Of a DNA stretch of 64,000 nt, positions 53,609-62,817 are shown one piece after another. This DNA is from Clostridium sp. BNL1100. GTDB lineage: Bacteria; Bacillota; Clostridia; Acetivibrionales; DSM-1351. The notes beneath the pieces were generated by a model that was not told where the DNA came from, made no database searches, and saw nothing but the letters and a program-made list of their open reading frames with translations. How positions within the stretch are numbered: position 1 is the first letter of the stretch; each line of letters starts with the position of its first letter. The translations under genes and the position numbers were made by a program. Location: positions 3,601,001 to 3,665,000 of the forward strand of contig NC_016791.1 in NCBI RefSeq assembly GCF_000244875.1, in the 5' to 3' direction.

Positions 53609-54055
53609 ATGCGAATTTCGTCAAAGGGCAGATACGGGATAGCATCTATGATATGTGTTGCACAATTAGGCAGAAACGGCGATTTTGTTACTGTAATTAG
53701 CATTTCGGAAAAACTGGGAATATCGAAAATATACCTTGAACAGGTTTTTTCGCTTTTAAAAAGGTCAAAGCTTGTTACTTCCATCAAGGGGTCTCAGGGC
53801 GGATACCAACTGGCTAAACCACCGGAAAAAATTACTGCTTATGATATTTTGCAAGCAGTTGAAATAAGTCTGTTTGAGAAGACCGAGCGTTCCGTTTCCG
53901 AGCAGGCAGAGGGAATTGAAAAATCAATAACTAATTTGGTCTGGAACAAGATGGATGAATCAATTTCCGAAGTTCTGAAGAATACTACTCTCACCGATCT
54001 TGTTGATGAAGCTGAAAGAAACCCGGAAGATGATTCCTTTATGTTTTATATTTAG
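53609..54055 (+). CDS. Rrf2-family transcriptional regulator (CymR-like)
   Basis: 148 residues. Winged-helix start RISSKGRYGIASMICVAQLG, recognition region ISISEKLGISKIYLEQVFSL with GSQGGYQLAKPPEKITAYDI. The iron-sulfur cysteines of IscR are absent, which points to the CymR branch; CymR represses cysteine and sulfur genes together with CysK in Bacillus. Divergence from metNIQ suggests it controls that operon (inference). ATG at 53609 follows GGAGGT; an upstream in-frame start at 53561 lacks a site. Confidence 0.88.
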   Translation: MRISSKGRYGIASMICVAQLGRNGDFVTVISISEKLGISKIYLEQVFSLLKRSKLVTSIKGSQGGYQLAKPPEKITAYDILQAVEISLFEKTERSVSEQAEGIEKSITNLVWNKMDESISEVLKNTTLTDLVDEAERNPEDDSFMFYI

Positions 54056-54063
54056 TTTGGTTT

Positions 54064-54107
54064 ACTGCTGCAAAAATCCTGTTGTACCACGTAATTATTG
54101 CAGCAGT
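54064..54107. terminator. Hairpin between the Rrf2-family gene and larE
   Basis: ACTGCTGCAA / TTGCAGCAGT 10-bp stem with a 24-nt loop between convergent genes. The U tract is poor, so termination strength is doubtful. Confidence 0.45.
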
Positions 54108-54122
54108 GTACCTTGATGTTCT

Positions 54123-54932
54123 TTATAAAGTTAACCCTTCATTCATGCTGCCTGTTCTATAACCTTTTAAATCTAAAGAGGTATACATAAAGCCTATTTT
54201 TTTAAATTCAGAATAAACCTTTTCTCTTATTTCGCTATCAATAAATTTCAAGAACTGTTCCTGTCCTACTTCGATTCTTGCTATATCACCATGGAACCTT
54301 ACTCTCACCTGTTTAAAGCCCAAGTCCATTAGTAGCTGTTCAGCTCTGTCTATCATTCTAAGCCTTTGTTGTGTAATTTTTTCTCCGTATGGGAATCTGG
54401 AGGAAAGGCACGCAAATGCAGGTTTATCCCATGTATTAAGACCCATTTCCTTTGAAAGAAAACGAATTTCGTCCTTTGTAAGAAGTGCGTCTTTCAGTGG
54501 GCTTAGGACACCATGCTCGCTAACAGCCTGAAGTCCGGGTCTGTAGTCTCCAAGGTCGTCATGGTTGGAGCCTTCAAGAATATGTTTTACATTTTCCTCT
54601 TTTGCAACCGTCTGAATTTTATCATATAACTCGTTTTTACATAAATAACAGCGGTTAACGGGATTATCTGCAAATCCTTCAACGTCCAGCTCCTCAGAAT
54701 CGATTATCCTATGTCTTATGCCAAAGCTTGAAGTAAATTCCTTTGCTTCATTCATCTCTCTTTCAGGGTATGTGGAAGAATGTGCCGTTACCGCTACAAC
54801 GTCTTTTCCAAGTACATCAAATGCTACCTTTAATAAAAAGGAAGAGTCCACTCCTCCGGAAAAAGCTACCGCAGCACTTCCTAATGATTTTATATTAGTT
54901 TTCAGAAAATCAAGTTTATCAAATACGCTCAT
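54123..54932 (-). CDS. larE: ATP-dependent sacrificial sulfur transferase LarE
   Basis: 269 residues. PP-loop motif AVAFSGGVDSSFLLKVAF near residue 20, then NRCYLCKNELYDKIQ and WDKPAFACLSSRFPYGEKIT. LarE adds sulfur to the pyridinium ring of the nickel-pincer cofactor of lactate racemase. The partner genes larA, larB and larC are not in the window, so the neighbourhood gives no support for that specific role; it may act on another cofactor or with genes elsewhere. It is 79 bp after topB. Confidence 0.85.
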   Translation of the reverse strand: MSVFDKLDFLKTNIKSLGSAAVAFSGGVDSSFLLKVAFDVLGKDVVAVTAHSSTYPEREMNEAKEFTSSFGIRHRIIDSEELDVEGFADNPVNRCYLCKNELYDKIQTVAKEENVKHILEGSNHDDLGDYRPGLQAVSEHGVLSPLKDALLTKDEIRFLSKEMGLNTWDKPAFACLSSRFPYGEKITQQRLRMIDRAEQLLMDLGFKQVRVRFHGDIARIEVGQEQFLKFIDSEIREKVYSEFKKIGFMYTSLDLKGYRTGSMNEGLTL

Positions 54933-55011
54933 AATATCCTCCCGGAAATCTTTTTCCTAGTTATCCTATATAAATTATAATGATAATACAATAATCAGAT
55001 ATCCGTGTCAA

Positions 55012-57180
55012 TTATTTCTTCCACTTGGCCAATGCATCGGCAAGAGCTGAATTTATACTTTCGTCCTTATCCTGTTGTCTCATAAATCTGGCGACATCCT
55101 TTTTATCTACCTGTTCACCCTTGCGTTTTTTAAAGGCATCCAGCTTCTCCCTGTAGCCGCAGGAACAGTAGAAGGATTTATTCTCGCCTTCTCCCCTGAT
55201 TTCCATCTTCTTGTGACATTCGGGACACCTGGCATTTGATATCACGGTTACCGATTTTCTATATCCGCATTCTCTGTCAGGGCAGACATGCATTTTCCCC
55301 TTCTTGCCGTTTACTTCCAAAAGGTATTTTCCACATTCGGGACACTTTTCCCTTGTTACATTATCGTGTTTGAACTGCTCTGAGCTTGCTATGACTGCTC
55401 CCACCAATTTTTTTGCATAATTTTTCATTTCACCTACAAATGCATTTGAGTTGGCCTTACCTTTGCTAATCAATGAAAGCTGCTGCTCCCACTTTGCGGT
55501 AAGCTCAGGAGATTTCAGGTCAGCCGGAACCAGGGAAATAAGTTGTGTTCCCTTTGAGGTAGGATAGATTTCTTTGCCTCTTCTTTCTATATAGAAGGTG
55601 TTAAATAGCTTTTCTATTATATCTGCCCTTGTTGCAGGCGTACCAAGTCCGCTGGTGCTTTCTAGAGCTTCTTTTAACGCTTTGTTGTCTACAAACTTAC
55701 CCGGATGCTCCATTGCAGAAAGTAAAGTGGCCTCGGTATACCTTGCGGGTGGCTTAGTTTTCCCGTTTATTGCTTTAGGTGCAACAACTTTTGCCTTATG
55801 CCCTTTTTGAATATCCGGCAGGGACTGGTCATTGTCATCTTCATCACTGTCTTCATCAAGCTTTCCAAAACCGTCATATACAGTTTTCCAGCCCGATGAC
55901 CTGACTATCTTTCCTTTTGCATAGAAGCTTTCTCCTGCGACATTAAGCTTTACCGTAGTCTGCTCATATTCAAAGGGCTGGCTTAGTACTGCTATAAATC
56001 TCTTGACTATAAGGTCATATATATTTCTCTCTTCTGAATTCAGTGAGGACAAATCAACAAATTGTTCTGTTGGTATTATGGCATGGTGGTCTGTAACCTT
56101 GCTGTTATCCACAAACCTTTTTGTAACACTTATTTTGTTTCTCATAACTCCCTGCACAAGCTTTGCATAGGGGCCTACTGCTATACTTTTCAAGCGTTCG
56201 TTCAAGGTTGGTACAATGTCATCTGTTATGTACCTTGAATCTGTTCTGGGATACGTAACCAGCTTGTGTGACTCATAAAGACGCTGCATGATATTCAGGG
56301 TTTGTTTTGCTGAATATGAGAACTTTTTGTTTGCATCTCTTTGCAGCTCTGTCAGGTCATAGGCCAATGGTGGCAATTCTTTCTTGGTTTCTTTTTTTAC
56401 TTCAACGACTTCACCTATCTGCCCAGTTATTTTTGCTACTATTCCGTCTGCCTCTTCTTTGTTGAAGGTTCTGGTTTGGTTAGTTCTGCCGTCCTGCCAC
56501 TGTACAGAAAATCCGTTAAACTGTGCGGAAATTGTCCAGTAGTCTTTAGGCCTGAATTTCCGAATTTCTTCTTCTCTTTCTACAATCATTGCAAGAGTAG
56601 GTGTCTGTACTCTTCCTGCTGATAGCTGTGCGTTGTATTTACAGGTCAATGCCCTTGTGACGTTAAGCCCAACCAGCCAGTCGGCTTCTGCTCTGCTCTG
56701 TGCAGAGTAATACAGGTTGTCGTATTCCTTGGAAGGTCTTAACTTTGCAAAACCTTCCTTTATGGCTTTGTCTGTCTGAGAAGATATCCATAGACGTTTT
56801 ATGGGCTTTTTAAACCCTGCTTTCATTATAATCCACCTGGCAACAAGTTCTCCTTCTCGCCCCGAATCAGTGGCTATTACAAGCTCGTCCACATCTGCCC
56901 TGTTCAAAAGCCCTCTGACTACACCATACTGTTTTGCAGTCTGCTTTATTACTACCAGTTCCATTTTGTTCGGAAGCATTGGCAGGTCTTCCAGATTCCA
57001 TGTCTTGTACTTGTTGCCATAAGCCTCAGGGTCTGCAAGGGTAACAAGATGTCCCAAAGCCCAGGTTACGATATATTTTTTTCCCATTATATAGCCATTG
57101 GCATTCTGTCCGCAGTTTAAAACTTTTGCCAAGTCTCTAGCTACCGAAGGTTTTTCTGCTATTACTAATGTAAAACCCAT
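55012..57180 (-). CDS. topB: DNA topoisomerase III
   Basis: 722 residues, a type IA topoisomerase. It opens TLVIAEKPSVARDLAKVL, the Toprim acidic motif is ATDSGREGELVARWI, and the catalytic tyrosine is in VTYPRTDSRYITDDI. GRVQTPTLAMIVEREEEI and EATLLSAMEHPGKFVDN are also typical. Two zinc-ribbon elements end the protein (CPECGKYLLEV..CPDRECGY, CPECHKKMEIR..CSCGYREK). It relaxes negatively supercoiled DNA and resolves recombination structures. A copy like this can be chromosomal or carried by integrative elements; no conjugation genes are near. AGGAGG supports the start. Confidence 0.95.
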   Translation of the reverse strand: MGFTLVIAEKPSVARDLAKVLNCGQNANGYIMGKKYIVTWALGHLVTLADPEAYGNKYKTWNLEDLPMLPNKMELVVIKQTAKQYGVVRGLLNRADVDELVIATDSGREGELVARWIIMKAGFKKPIKRLWISSQTDKAIKEGFAKLRPSKEYDNLYYSAQSRAEADWLVGLNVTRALTCKYNAQLSAGRVQTPTLAMIVEREEEIRKFRPKDYWTISAQFNGFSVQWQDGRTNQTRTFNKEEADGIVAKITGQIGEVVEVKKETKKELPPLAYDLTELQRDANKKFSYSAKQTLNIMQRLYESHKLVTYPRTDSRYITDDIVPTLNERLKSIAVGPYAKLVQGVMRNKISVTKRFVDNSKVTDHHAIIPTEQFVDLSSLNSEERNIYDLIVKRFIAVLSQPFEYEQTTVKLNVAGESFYAKGKIVRSSGWKTVYDGFGKLDEDSDEDDNDQSLPDIQKGHKAKVVAPKAINGKTKPPARYTEATLLSAMEHPGKFVDNKALKEALESTSGLGTPATRADIIEKLFNTFYIERRGKEIYPTSKGTQLISLVPADLKSPELTAKWEQQLSLISKGKANSNAFVGEMKNYAKKLVGAVIASSEQFKHDNVTREKCPECGKYLLEVNGKKGKMHVCPDRECGYRKSVTVISNARCPECHKKMEIRGEGENKSFYCSCGYREKLDAFKKRKGEQVDKKDVARFMRQQDKDESINSALADALAKWKK

Positions 57181-57296
57181 ATTTTATGTCTATCCTCCTA
57201 AAAATCAAATATTCTTATGTTGGCTCTAATTTATTATAGAGTTTATAATAACAAAAAATAAAGTAAAATAAAAATATTTAATTTAAGACGCTCAGC

Positions 57297-57404
57297 TCAT
57301 CTAATAATGACTAAAGAATTGTTGTATTCTTTATCCTTTGTTGTGTTAACCATCTCTATCAATAACTCAATCTTAGCATCATCGGCAATTGTCGCAACGT
57401 ACAC
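57297..57404 (-). pseudogene. Short orphan coding-like fragment
   Basis: A 35-codon minus-strand stretch (VYVATIADDAKIELLIEMVN, then NTTKDKEYNNSLVIIR) with balanced, protein-like composition, right after the HAD gene and without its own binding site. It looks like the C-terminal remnant of a lost gene. It could also be chance. Confidence 0.25.
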
Positions 57405-57417
57405 TAGTGCAATCTGA

Positions 57418-58080
57418 TTACTTTACCAGATCTATTTGTTTTATATCTAAAAACATATTTATTCCTGTATAAAGCTCAAACATATTATTAACGATTAAAT
57501 TTGGCGATTCTTGTTCCAAATCGGCTTGTGAAAATCCTCCCCAAGTAACAGCAATGCTTTTAACTCCTGCATTCTTTGCGCATTTTATGTCGTTCTTCGC
57601 ATCGCCAATCATTAATGCACTCTCAGCACCTATATCCAATTGATTTAAAATATGGATTAAGCTATCCGGATGGGGTTTTGGGTGCTTAACATCATCTGAA
57701 CATACAACAATTGAGAAAAACTTTTCCAAACCAAATTTCTCAAGAATTCCTAACGTTCTCTTTCTATCCTTACCAGTACATAGAGCACAGATAACCTTGT
57801 CATCTTTAAGCTTTGTAAGTATTTCACTTATCCCCGGATATATTTTTATCGTATAGACTTTTTCTTGACTAATCCTTCTATAATGTTCAACCATTTCTAG
57901 CGGTAGATTCATATTTTTAAATATATTTTCCAGGCTGTTCCCACTATGGCTTAAAAATTCTCTAAAAGAAGGAGTTCCTTTTCCAACAACTATTTTGTAG
58001 CTTTCTTGAAGTGCCTGTTTTTGAATATCCAAGGAGTCAATAATAACCCCATCGAAGTCAAAAATAGCTGCTTTTCGCAT
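57418..58080 (-). CDS. HAD-superfamily phosphatase (phosphoglycolate phosphatase-like)
   Basis: 220 residues. Motif I AIFDFDGVIIDSLD at residues 4-17, motif II in CALCTGKDRKRT, the conserved lysine in VKHPKPHPDS, and motif IV MIGDAKNDIKCAKNAGV. The cap domain is the small helical PGP type. It dephosphorylates a small phosphorylated sugar or acid; the substrate is open. It is the last gene of the right-hand operon, 114 bp after the ROK gene. Confidence 0.88.
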   Translation of the reverse strand: MRKAAIFDFDGVIIDSLDIQKQALQESYKIVVGKGTPSFREFLSHSGNSLENIFKNMNLPLEMVEHYRRISQEKVYTIKIYPGISEILTKLKDDKVICALCTGKDRKRTLGILEKFGLEKFFSIVVCSDDVKHPKPHPDSLIHILNQLDIGAESALMIGDAKNDIKCAKNAGVKSIAVTWGGFSQADLEQESPNLIVNNMFELYTGINMFLDIKQIDLVK

Positions 58081-58118
58081 ATTATCACCTCTCTCAGTAT
58101 TTTCATTTTAGCCTTGTG

Positions 58119-58202
58119 CTACCAATGAAAAAAAATAAGTTTAACTCCTAACTGCTGAGCTAAACTCTTTAAACGTAGTTCAATATCAAATTTATTAACC
58201 AT
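58119..58202 (-). CDS. Possible 27-residue translationally coupled ORF
   Basis: ATG at 58202-58200 overlaps the ROK stop and opens 27 codons (VNKFDIELRLKSLAQQLGVK in part). It has no separate binding site but stop-start overlap allows re-initiation. No match known to me. It may be a small peptide, a remnant or chance. Confidence 0.3.
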   Translation of the reverse strand: MVNKFDIELRLKSLAQQLGVKLIFFHW

Positions 58203-59196
58203 TTTCTTCAACTTCCTTTATATCCCTATTAATATGGCATAGGTCTGGTTCTCTGTTATTTACATGCCTGTATATAAGACCAAGAGCTCCTATTACTCCA
58301 TTAATATCAGCTAATGTAGATTTTTCTATTTTAACTTTTCTATTGAAGTAATTCAGTTGGTGCGCAACTGTTTCCTTTATAGGTTCCAGAAGAATATTTC
58401 CTGCCTCGGCGACGCCGCCGCCAATAACAAAAGCAGAAATATCAAGGAGCATAACAATGTTTGATATTATTTTCCCGATATGCATCCCTGCTTGAGAAAA
58501 GACCTCAATTGCGTCAGCATCTCCCTTCCCTGCTAAAGCAGAGACCTCCGGCAGCTGTATCAGCTCGGCATCTTTGCAATCGGCTTGCCTTAACTCTTTA
58601 AATCTTTTCAAGAGTGCGGGACCCGATACTAAGGATTGAAGACATCCTTTATTTCCACAACTGCATTCCGGCCCGTCTTCAACCACCTTTATATGACCTA
58701 TTTCACCTGCCCATCCATTTGCACCGGTAATGAGTGTATTATTAAGGATCAGTCCGCATCCAACGCCTGTACTAATCGTAATGTATGCCAGATTATCATG
58801 TCCTTTTCCGGCTCCCTCAAGTTTTTCTCCAAGTGCAGCTGAATTGGCATCGTCCTCCATAATAATAGGTACATTAAATCTTAATTGCAAATACTTTTTC
58901 AGTTCAAAGCCATTCCAAGTCATATTGTTAGGCCATTTAACAATATTTCCGGTTGTTCTTTCAAAAAGTGCGGCCAGGGAAAGCCCTATTCCTCTTAACA
59001 CTTTATTTTCCTGCTTTTTTTCATTTATAGCAGATGTTATCAAATCACAAATATTTTCCGAAATTTCAAGCTCACAAATCCCGGATTTTTTAAACTTTAC
59101 TTTTTTAATATCTGAAATATAACCAAAAGCCTCATCATAAGTTGCAATACGTATATGAGTTCCCCCGATGTCAATTCCAATAAAAAAGTTATTCAC
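58195..59196 (-). CDS. ROK family sugar kinase or regulator-like protein
   Basis: 333 residues. ATP-binding FFIGIDIGGTHIRIATYDE, IIMEDDANSAALGEKLEGA, the ITISTGVGCGLIL phosphate loop and the ROK signature GEIGHIKVVEDGPECSCG with the zinc motif CSCGNKGCLQ. No N-terminal helix-turn-helix, so a kinase (for example of glucose, allose or N-acetylmannosamine) is more likely than a repressor. GTG at 59196 follows GGAGG; the frame before it runs into the previous gene. It overlaps the oxidoreductase gene by 8 bp, so the two are co-translated. Confidence 0.88.
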   Translation of the reverse strand: MNNFFIGIDIGGTHIRIATYDEAFGYISDIKKVKFKKSGICELEISENICDLITSAINEKKQENKVLRGIGLSLAALFERTTGNIVKWPNNMTWNGFELKKYLQLRFNVPIIMEDDANSAALGEKLEGAGKGHDNLAYITISTGVGCGLILNNTLITGANGWAGEIGHIKVVEDGPECSCGNKGCLQSLVSGPALLKRFKELRQADCKDAELIQLPEVSALAGKGDADAIEVFSQAGMHIGKIISNIVMLLDISAFVIGGGVAEAGNILLEPIKETVAHQLNYFNRKVKIEKSTLADINGVIGALGLIYRHVNNREPDLCHINRDIKEVEENG

Positions 59197-60301
59197 GAAT
59201 AAACTCCTCCAAACTGACACTCCTAATCTTTTGTTTATCTATATTTTCATTTATGTATAACTGTTCTATAAGCGAGACTGTATTATAGGCATCCTCAGGC
59301 TTAAGATAATCCGCAACCTGTCCCCCAATAACCCTCGAAAAGTAAACGGCCATGCTGTCAAATGCATTTCTGGTACTGTTAGTGCTTGAATCAAATACTT
59401 CATTTCCATTATATAATTTAATCAATAAATCTTTTTGCCATAGCTTGTCATTACTAAAACCAAAAAGAGTTTTCAGCTTTACGCCAGATTTTGTTCCAAT
59501 AATATTAAAATAAGTTGCATCCCCGTCTATTGGAGCTGTCCAGCTTAATTTTAGATTGATACTTTTGCCGTCATCATACTTAACTTCAGCATATGCGGTA
59601 TCTTCAACATTAACCTGATACTGGTCAGTATAATTTCCTGTGAACCATTGAGCTGAATTTAACACGGTCCGATTGTCAAGCATTGAGGTAATAAGTGTTA
59701 ATTCCTGTGGTTTTTGGCTTCCAAATAACATCATACAAATATCAATTACATGAGAACCCAAATCAACAAGTACCCCGCCTCCGGAATATTCTCTGCTGGT
59801 AAACCATGTACCCGGCCGCGGCACCCCGTTTCTTCTCAACCAACCTGCTTCTATAGATTTTATTTCACCTAATTCACCAGATAACACTATATCTCTTAAC
59901 TTCATTATGTCGTACCTGAATCTATTTACAAAACCAGGCATATATACCACACCTTTTGCTTTTGCAGTATCAATAATTTCCTTTATTTCACTTGTAGATA
60001 AAGCAACAGGCTTTTCGCATAAAACGTGTAATCCATGTCTCAGCGCACGTAAGGAATATTCGGCATGTGTGTAATTAGGCGTAGCAATTACTACAGCATG
60101 AATTCCTGAATCAAAAAACTGCTCTATGTTATCACAATAATTCTTAATATGAAATATTTCAGATATTCTCTTGGCTCTTTCGATATCAACATCGAATACT
60201 GATAAAATCTCAACAGTATCCAGCTTTGAGAAAGCTGGGATATGCGCATTTTCTACTATCCATCCGCATCCTATAAATCCAAGTCTTATTTTCTTTTCCA
60301 A
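59189..60301 (-). CDS. Gfo/Idh/MocA family oxidoreductase
   Basis: 370 residues. Dinucleotide loop RLGFIGCGWIVENAHIPAF, the VLCEKPVALS motif (Glu-Lys-Pro) near residue 95, and GGGVLVDLGSHVIDICMMLF. These enzymes oxidise or reduce sugars, inositols or amino-sugar derivatives with NAD(P). TTG start; the gene begins 10 bp after the AMP-ligase gene. With the ROK kinase next to it, a sugar-like intermediate is plausible (inference). Confidence 0.88.
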   Translation of the reverse strand: MEKKIRLGFIGCGWIVENAHIPAFSKLDTVEILSVFDVDIERAKRISEIFHIKNYCDNIEQFFDSGIHAVVIATPNYTHAEYSLRALRHGLHVLCEKPVALSTSEIKEIIDTAKAKGVVYMPGFVNRFRYDIMKLRDIVLSGELGEIKSIEAGWLRRNGVPRPGTWFTSREYSGGGVLVDLGSHVIDICMMLFGSQKPQELTLITSMLDNRTVLNSAQWFTGNYTDQYQVNVEDTAYAEVKYDDGKSINLKLSWTAPIDGDATYFNIIGTKSGVKLKTLFGFSNDKLWQKDLLIKLYNGNEVFDSSTNSTRNAFDSMAVYFSRVIGGQVADYLKPEDAYNTVSLIEQLYINENIDKQKIRSVSLEEFIRE

Positions 60302-60311
60302 AATAGTGTCA

Positions 60312-61691
60312 CTACCTTTTCAATTCTTGGTGAATAACTTTTCCAAGCTTGTTTTTTGGGATACAATCAGTAAATATTATTTCGTTTGGAATTTTGTGCT
60401 GGCTCAGTTTTTCAGAACAAAAGCATCGAATCTGGCTCTCGGTAATTCCATCCGCTACAATATATGCCCTGACTCTTTCTTCTTCGTTCTGATTGATATA
60501 CCCTGTAACCATACATTCCCTGACCCCGGCTAATTCCATTAATACTTCTTCAACTTCATAAGGATTTACTTTCTTTCCTCCAACATTAATAAGCAGTTTT
60601 TTCCTTCCTTTTATATACAAATAACCATGAGAATCCTGAACAGCAATATCACCCATTGCAAAAAAACCATCCTTGTCAAAAGGCGGTTCAGATGTACCAA
60701 AATAAGCTTTAAGCATACCATCGCATTTAACCATTATTTCTCCAGTTTCACCAGTTCCCACTTTTTTGCCATTTTCATCGCACAGCTTGATTTTCACCCC
60801 ATCCATAGGCATTCCGATAGAAGTAAAGGTCAGCGGATCAAGACGTGATACTAGCGCACCGGTCTCTGTACTCCCATAGTTGCTTAATAAAGCTACTCCA
60901 TATTTCTCCTTGAACTTATTATATACCTCTTCTTTAATTGGGCCTGCTCCAACCAGTGCAATACGAAGAGAAGACAAATCATATTTCTGATCAGAAATTG
61001 TATTGCATATTAAACTGGCCATAACCGGTACTAATATAAAAAATGTAATACTGTTATTTTGTATTATTTTTAATACTTTTCTGGGAACAAAACTGTCAAT
61101 AGTATATATACAGCTTCCGGATACAAAAGCTCCCATAATTGCAGCTCCGAGAGCATATGAGTGATAAAGGGGCGATGCACTTAGAACCCTTTCTTGAGTG
61201 GTGATAGAAAAAGTATTCTTAAAACTCAGGCCTTCACAGGTTAGTCCATAAAGGGTACGGATACAAAGCTTTGGCGTACCGGTTGAACCTGAAGTAAGGT
61301 GCAATATTCCAGTGCTATTTGAATCAGATATATTTACATCATCTGCAAACTCCAAGCACTTATAAAATTCCCAGTTTTCATATGGAAATATTGTTGCGCT
61401 GGTTAAGCTTATCACTTTTTCCAACTCATCCTGTTTGATGTCGTCCGGAACAGGTATAACCCAGCACTCAACTGATAAAAGACTTAGTAAAGCAATGATA
61501 AAATCAACTTGTTTGTTAATTTTAACTATTACTTTTTGCATTGGTGTGAAACCATATTTTTTTAATGTAACGTTATTACTTTTTATATAATTATACAGCT
61601 CTTTGTATGTAATGGTTCTCTCTTGGGCAACTACAGCAAGGCTGCTTGGGTTGCTATCTGCATATTCTTTAATATAGTCAAATAAATTCAT
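60312..61691 (-). CDS. AMP-forming adenylating ligase in the U32-like operon
   Basis: 459 residues, shorter than the two acyl-CoA synthetases. ATP loop LHLTSGSTGTPKLCIRTLYG, NYGSTETGALVSRLD core, MGDIAVQD hinge region, INVGGKKVNPYEVEEVL, and catalytic lysine in IPKNKLGKVIHQEL. Its small size is like stand-alone adenylation enzymes that load CoA, a carrier protein or an amine with a short acid. No acyl carrier gene is visible in the window. ATG at 61691 is my choice because the 23 codons upstream lack a binding site; support is only a weak AGG at 10 nt. Confidence 0.83.
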   Translation of the reverse strand: MNLFDYIKEYADSNPSSLAVVAQERTITYKELYNYIKSNNVTLKKYGFTPMQKVIVKINKQVDFIIALLSLLSVECWVIPVPDDIKQDELEKVISLTSATIFPYENWEFYKCLEFADDVNISDSNSTGILHLTSGSTGTPKLCIRTLYGLTCEGLSFKNTFSITTQERVLSASPLYHSYALGAAIMGAFVSGSCIYTIDSFVPRKVLKIIQNNSITFFILVPVMASLICNTISDQKYDLSSLRIALVGAGPIKEEVYNKFKEKYGVALLSNYGSTETGALVSRLDPLTFTSIGMPMDGVKIKLCDENGKKVGTGETGEIMVKCDGMLKAYFGTSEPPFDKDGFFAMGDIAVQDSHGYLYIKGRKKLLINVGGKKVNPYEVEEVLMELAGVRECMVTGYINQNEEERVRAYIVADGITESQIRCFCSEKLSQHKIPNEIIFTDCIPKNKLGKVIHQELKR

Positions 61692-61772
61692 CAAATTAAA
61701 CCTACTTTCAAGCCAGGATTCCATTTCATATACGTATACGTCTGTCCAGCCAGACAACACTTTGATAACCTA

Positions 61773-62783
61773 TTAATTATAAAAGCAAGTTGTGGGACAC
61801 TTATTGTTAAAAATGTTTAGCTTGATTTTCTCTTCAAACTCCTCTGAGTTTGAAGCAGTATTCATTATATCTATACCTTTTTTAAGGAATTCCAAATCCC
61901 GTTTTACCATATCCAGATTGTGGCCTCTTCCAACTAATTTGATATGAGTAATACCACACCTCATTAACTTATGCATTTTGCATATTCCACAGCCCTTTTC
62001 AGCAAAATTGTAGGTATCAGCCCTACGTTTGGAAAGGTTATAATAGGATCTCTTATCTACAATATTGGTTTTACTGGCTAATTGATTTCGTAATTTCAAG
62101 ACATGATAGATATCTTTGTATTTTGTAGAATTCTTGTCTATGCGTACTGTTTTTGTAGGCAAATGGCAAGAATGAGGTATTTCATCACAATGGACAGTAT
62201 TGCAAAACGCCCCCAGAAACATACACCAGTCATTCAATATAAAGGATTCAAATTCCTTTTTCTCACCAGTTTTAAACTGCTCTATACTTGTCCTTATATT
62301 ATCTATAGACTCTTTACCCGGAAAAATAAACCGTTCAATATTTAACGGTTCAAAGAAGTCTAAAGTATAATGGTTTAAAGCACCGCATTCTCCACTTAAA
62401 TGGATATTGCAGTCTATATTTTTCTCCCTCAAATAGCAGACTAATGCCACATCTGCAATAATAAAGGTATTTATTCCGCAGTCCTGCAGCATTTTAATCA
62501 GATTCAGAATTAAAGGGTATTGCTCTTTAATGTAATACAAGGAATTTAATGTTACTTTAACATTAACCTTGTAAGTTTCTATCATTTTTTTTAATATTCT
62601 AACGGAACTCATGGTACATATATTACAATTATCCAATAAATACTCACGACGATTTAAAGGCATTGTTACGTTGTACTTATCTAACCATTCAAAAGGTAAT
62701 ATCCCGCAAAAAAATTCATCAGCACCAGCTTCTACCAGTGGAATATAATTATCCATATTCGATAGTGGAGTTACTACTTTCAA
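61773..62783 (-). CDS. U32-peptidase-like protein (first of two)
   Basis: 336 residues. The start KVVTPLSNMDNYIPLVEAGA with DEFFCGI matches the N-terminal barrel strand of the U32 family (PF01136), which covers RlhA, TrhP and UbiU/UbiV types. Cys-rich C-terminal half: WCMFLGAFCNTVHCDEIPHSC, then GCGICKMHKLMRCGIT and CPTTC, enough for a metal or iron-sulfur site. The usual U32 signature is diverged. TTG at 62783 follows AAGGAG by 8 nt, while the ATG at 62789 is too close. It is 35 bp from the second U32-like gene. Confidence 0.7.
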   Translation of the reverse strand: MKVVTPLSNMDNYIPLVEAGADEFFCGILPFEWLDKYNVTMPLNRREYLLDNCNICTMSSVRILKKMIETYKVNVKVTLNSLYYIKEQYPLILNLIKMLQDCGINTFIIADVALVCYLREKNIDCNIHLSGECGALNHYTLDFFEPLNIERFIFPGKESIDNIRTSIEQFKTGEKKEFESFILNDWCMFLGAFCNTVHCDEIPHSCHLPTKTVRIDKNSTKYKDIYHVLKLRNQLASKTNIVDKRSYYNLSKRRADTYNFAEKGCGICKMHKLMRCGITHIKLVGRGHNLDMVKRDLEFLKKGIDIMNTASNSEEFEEKIKLNIFNNKCPTTCFYN

Positions 62784-62817
62784 ATTCATCACTCCTTCAA
62801 AACTACATTTATTTTAA

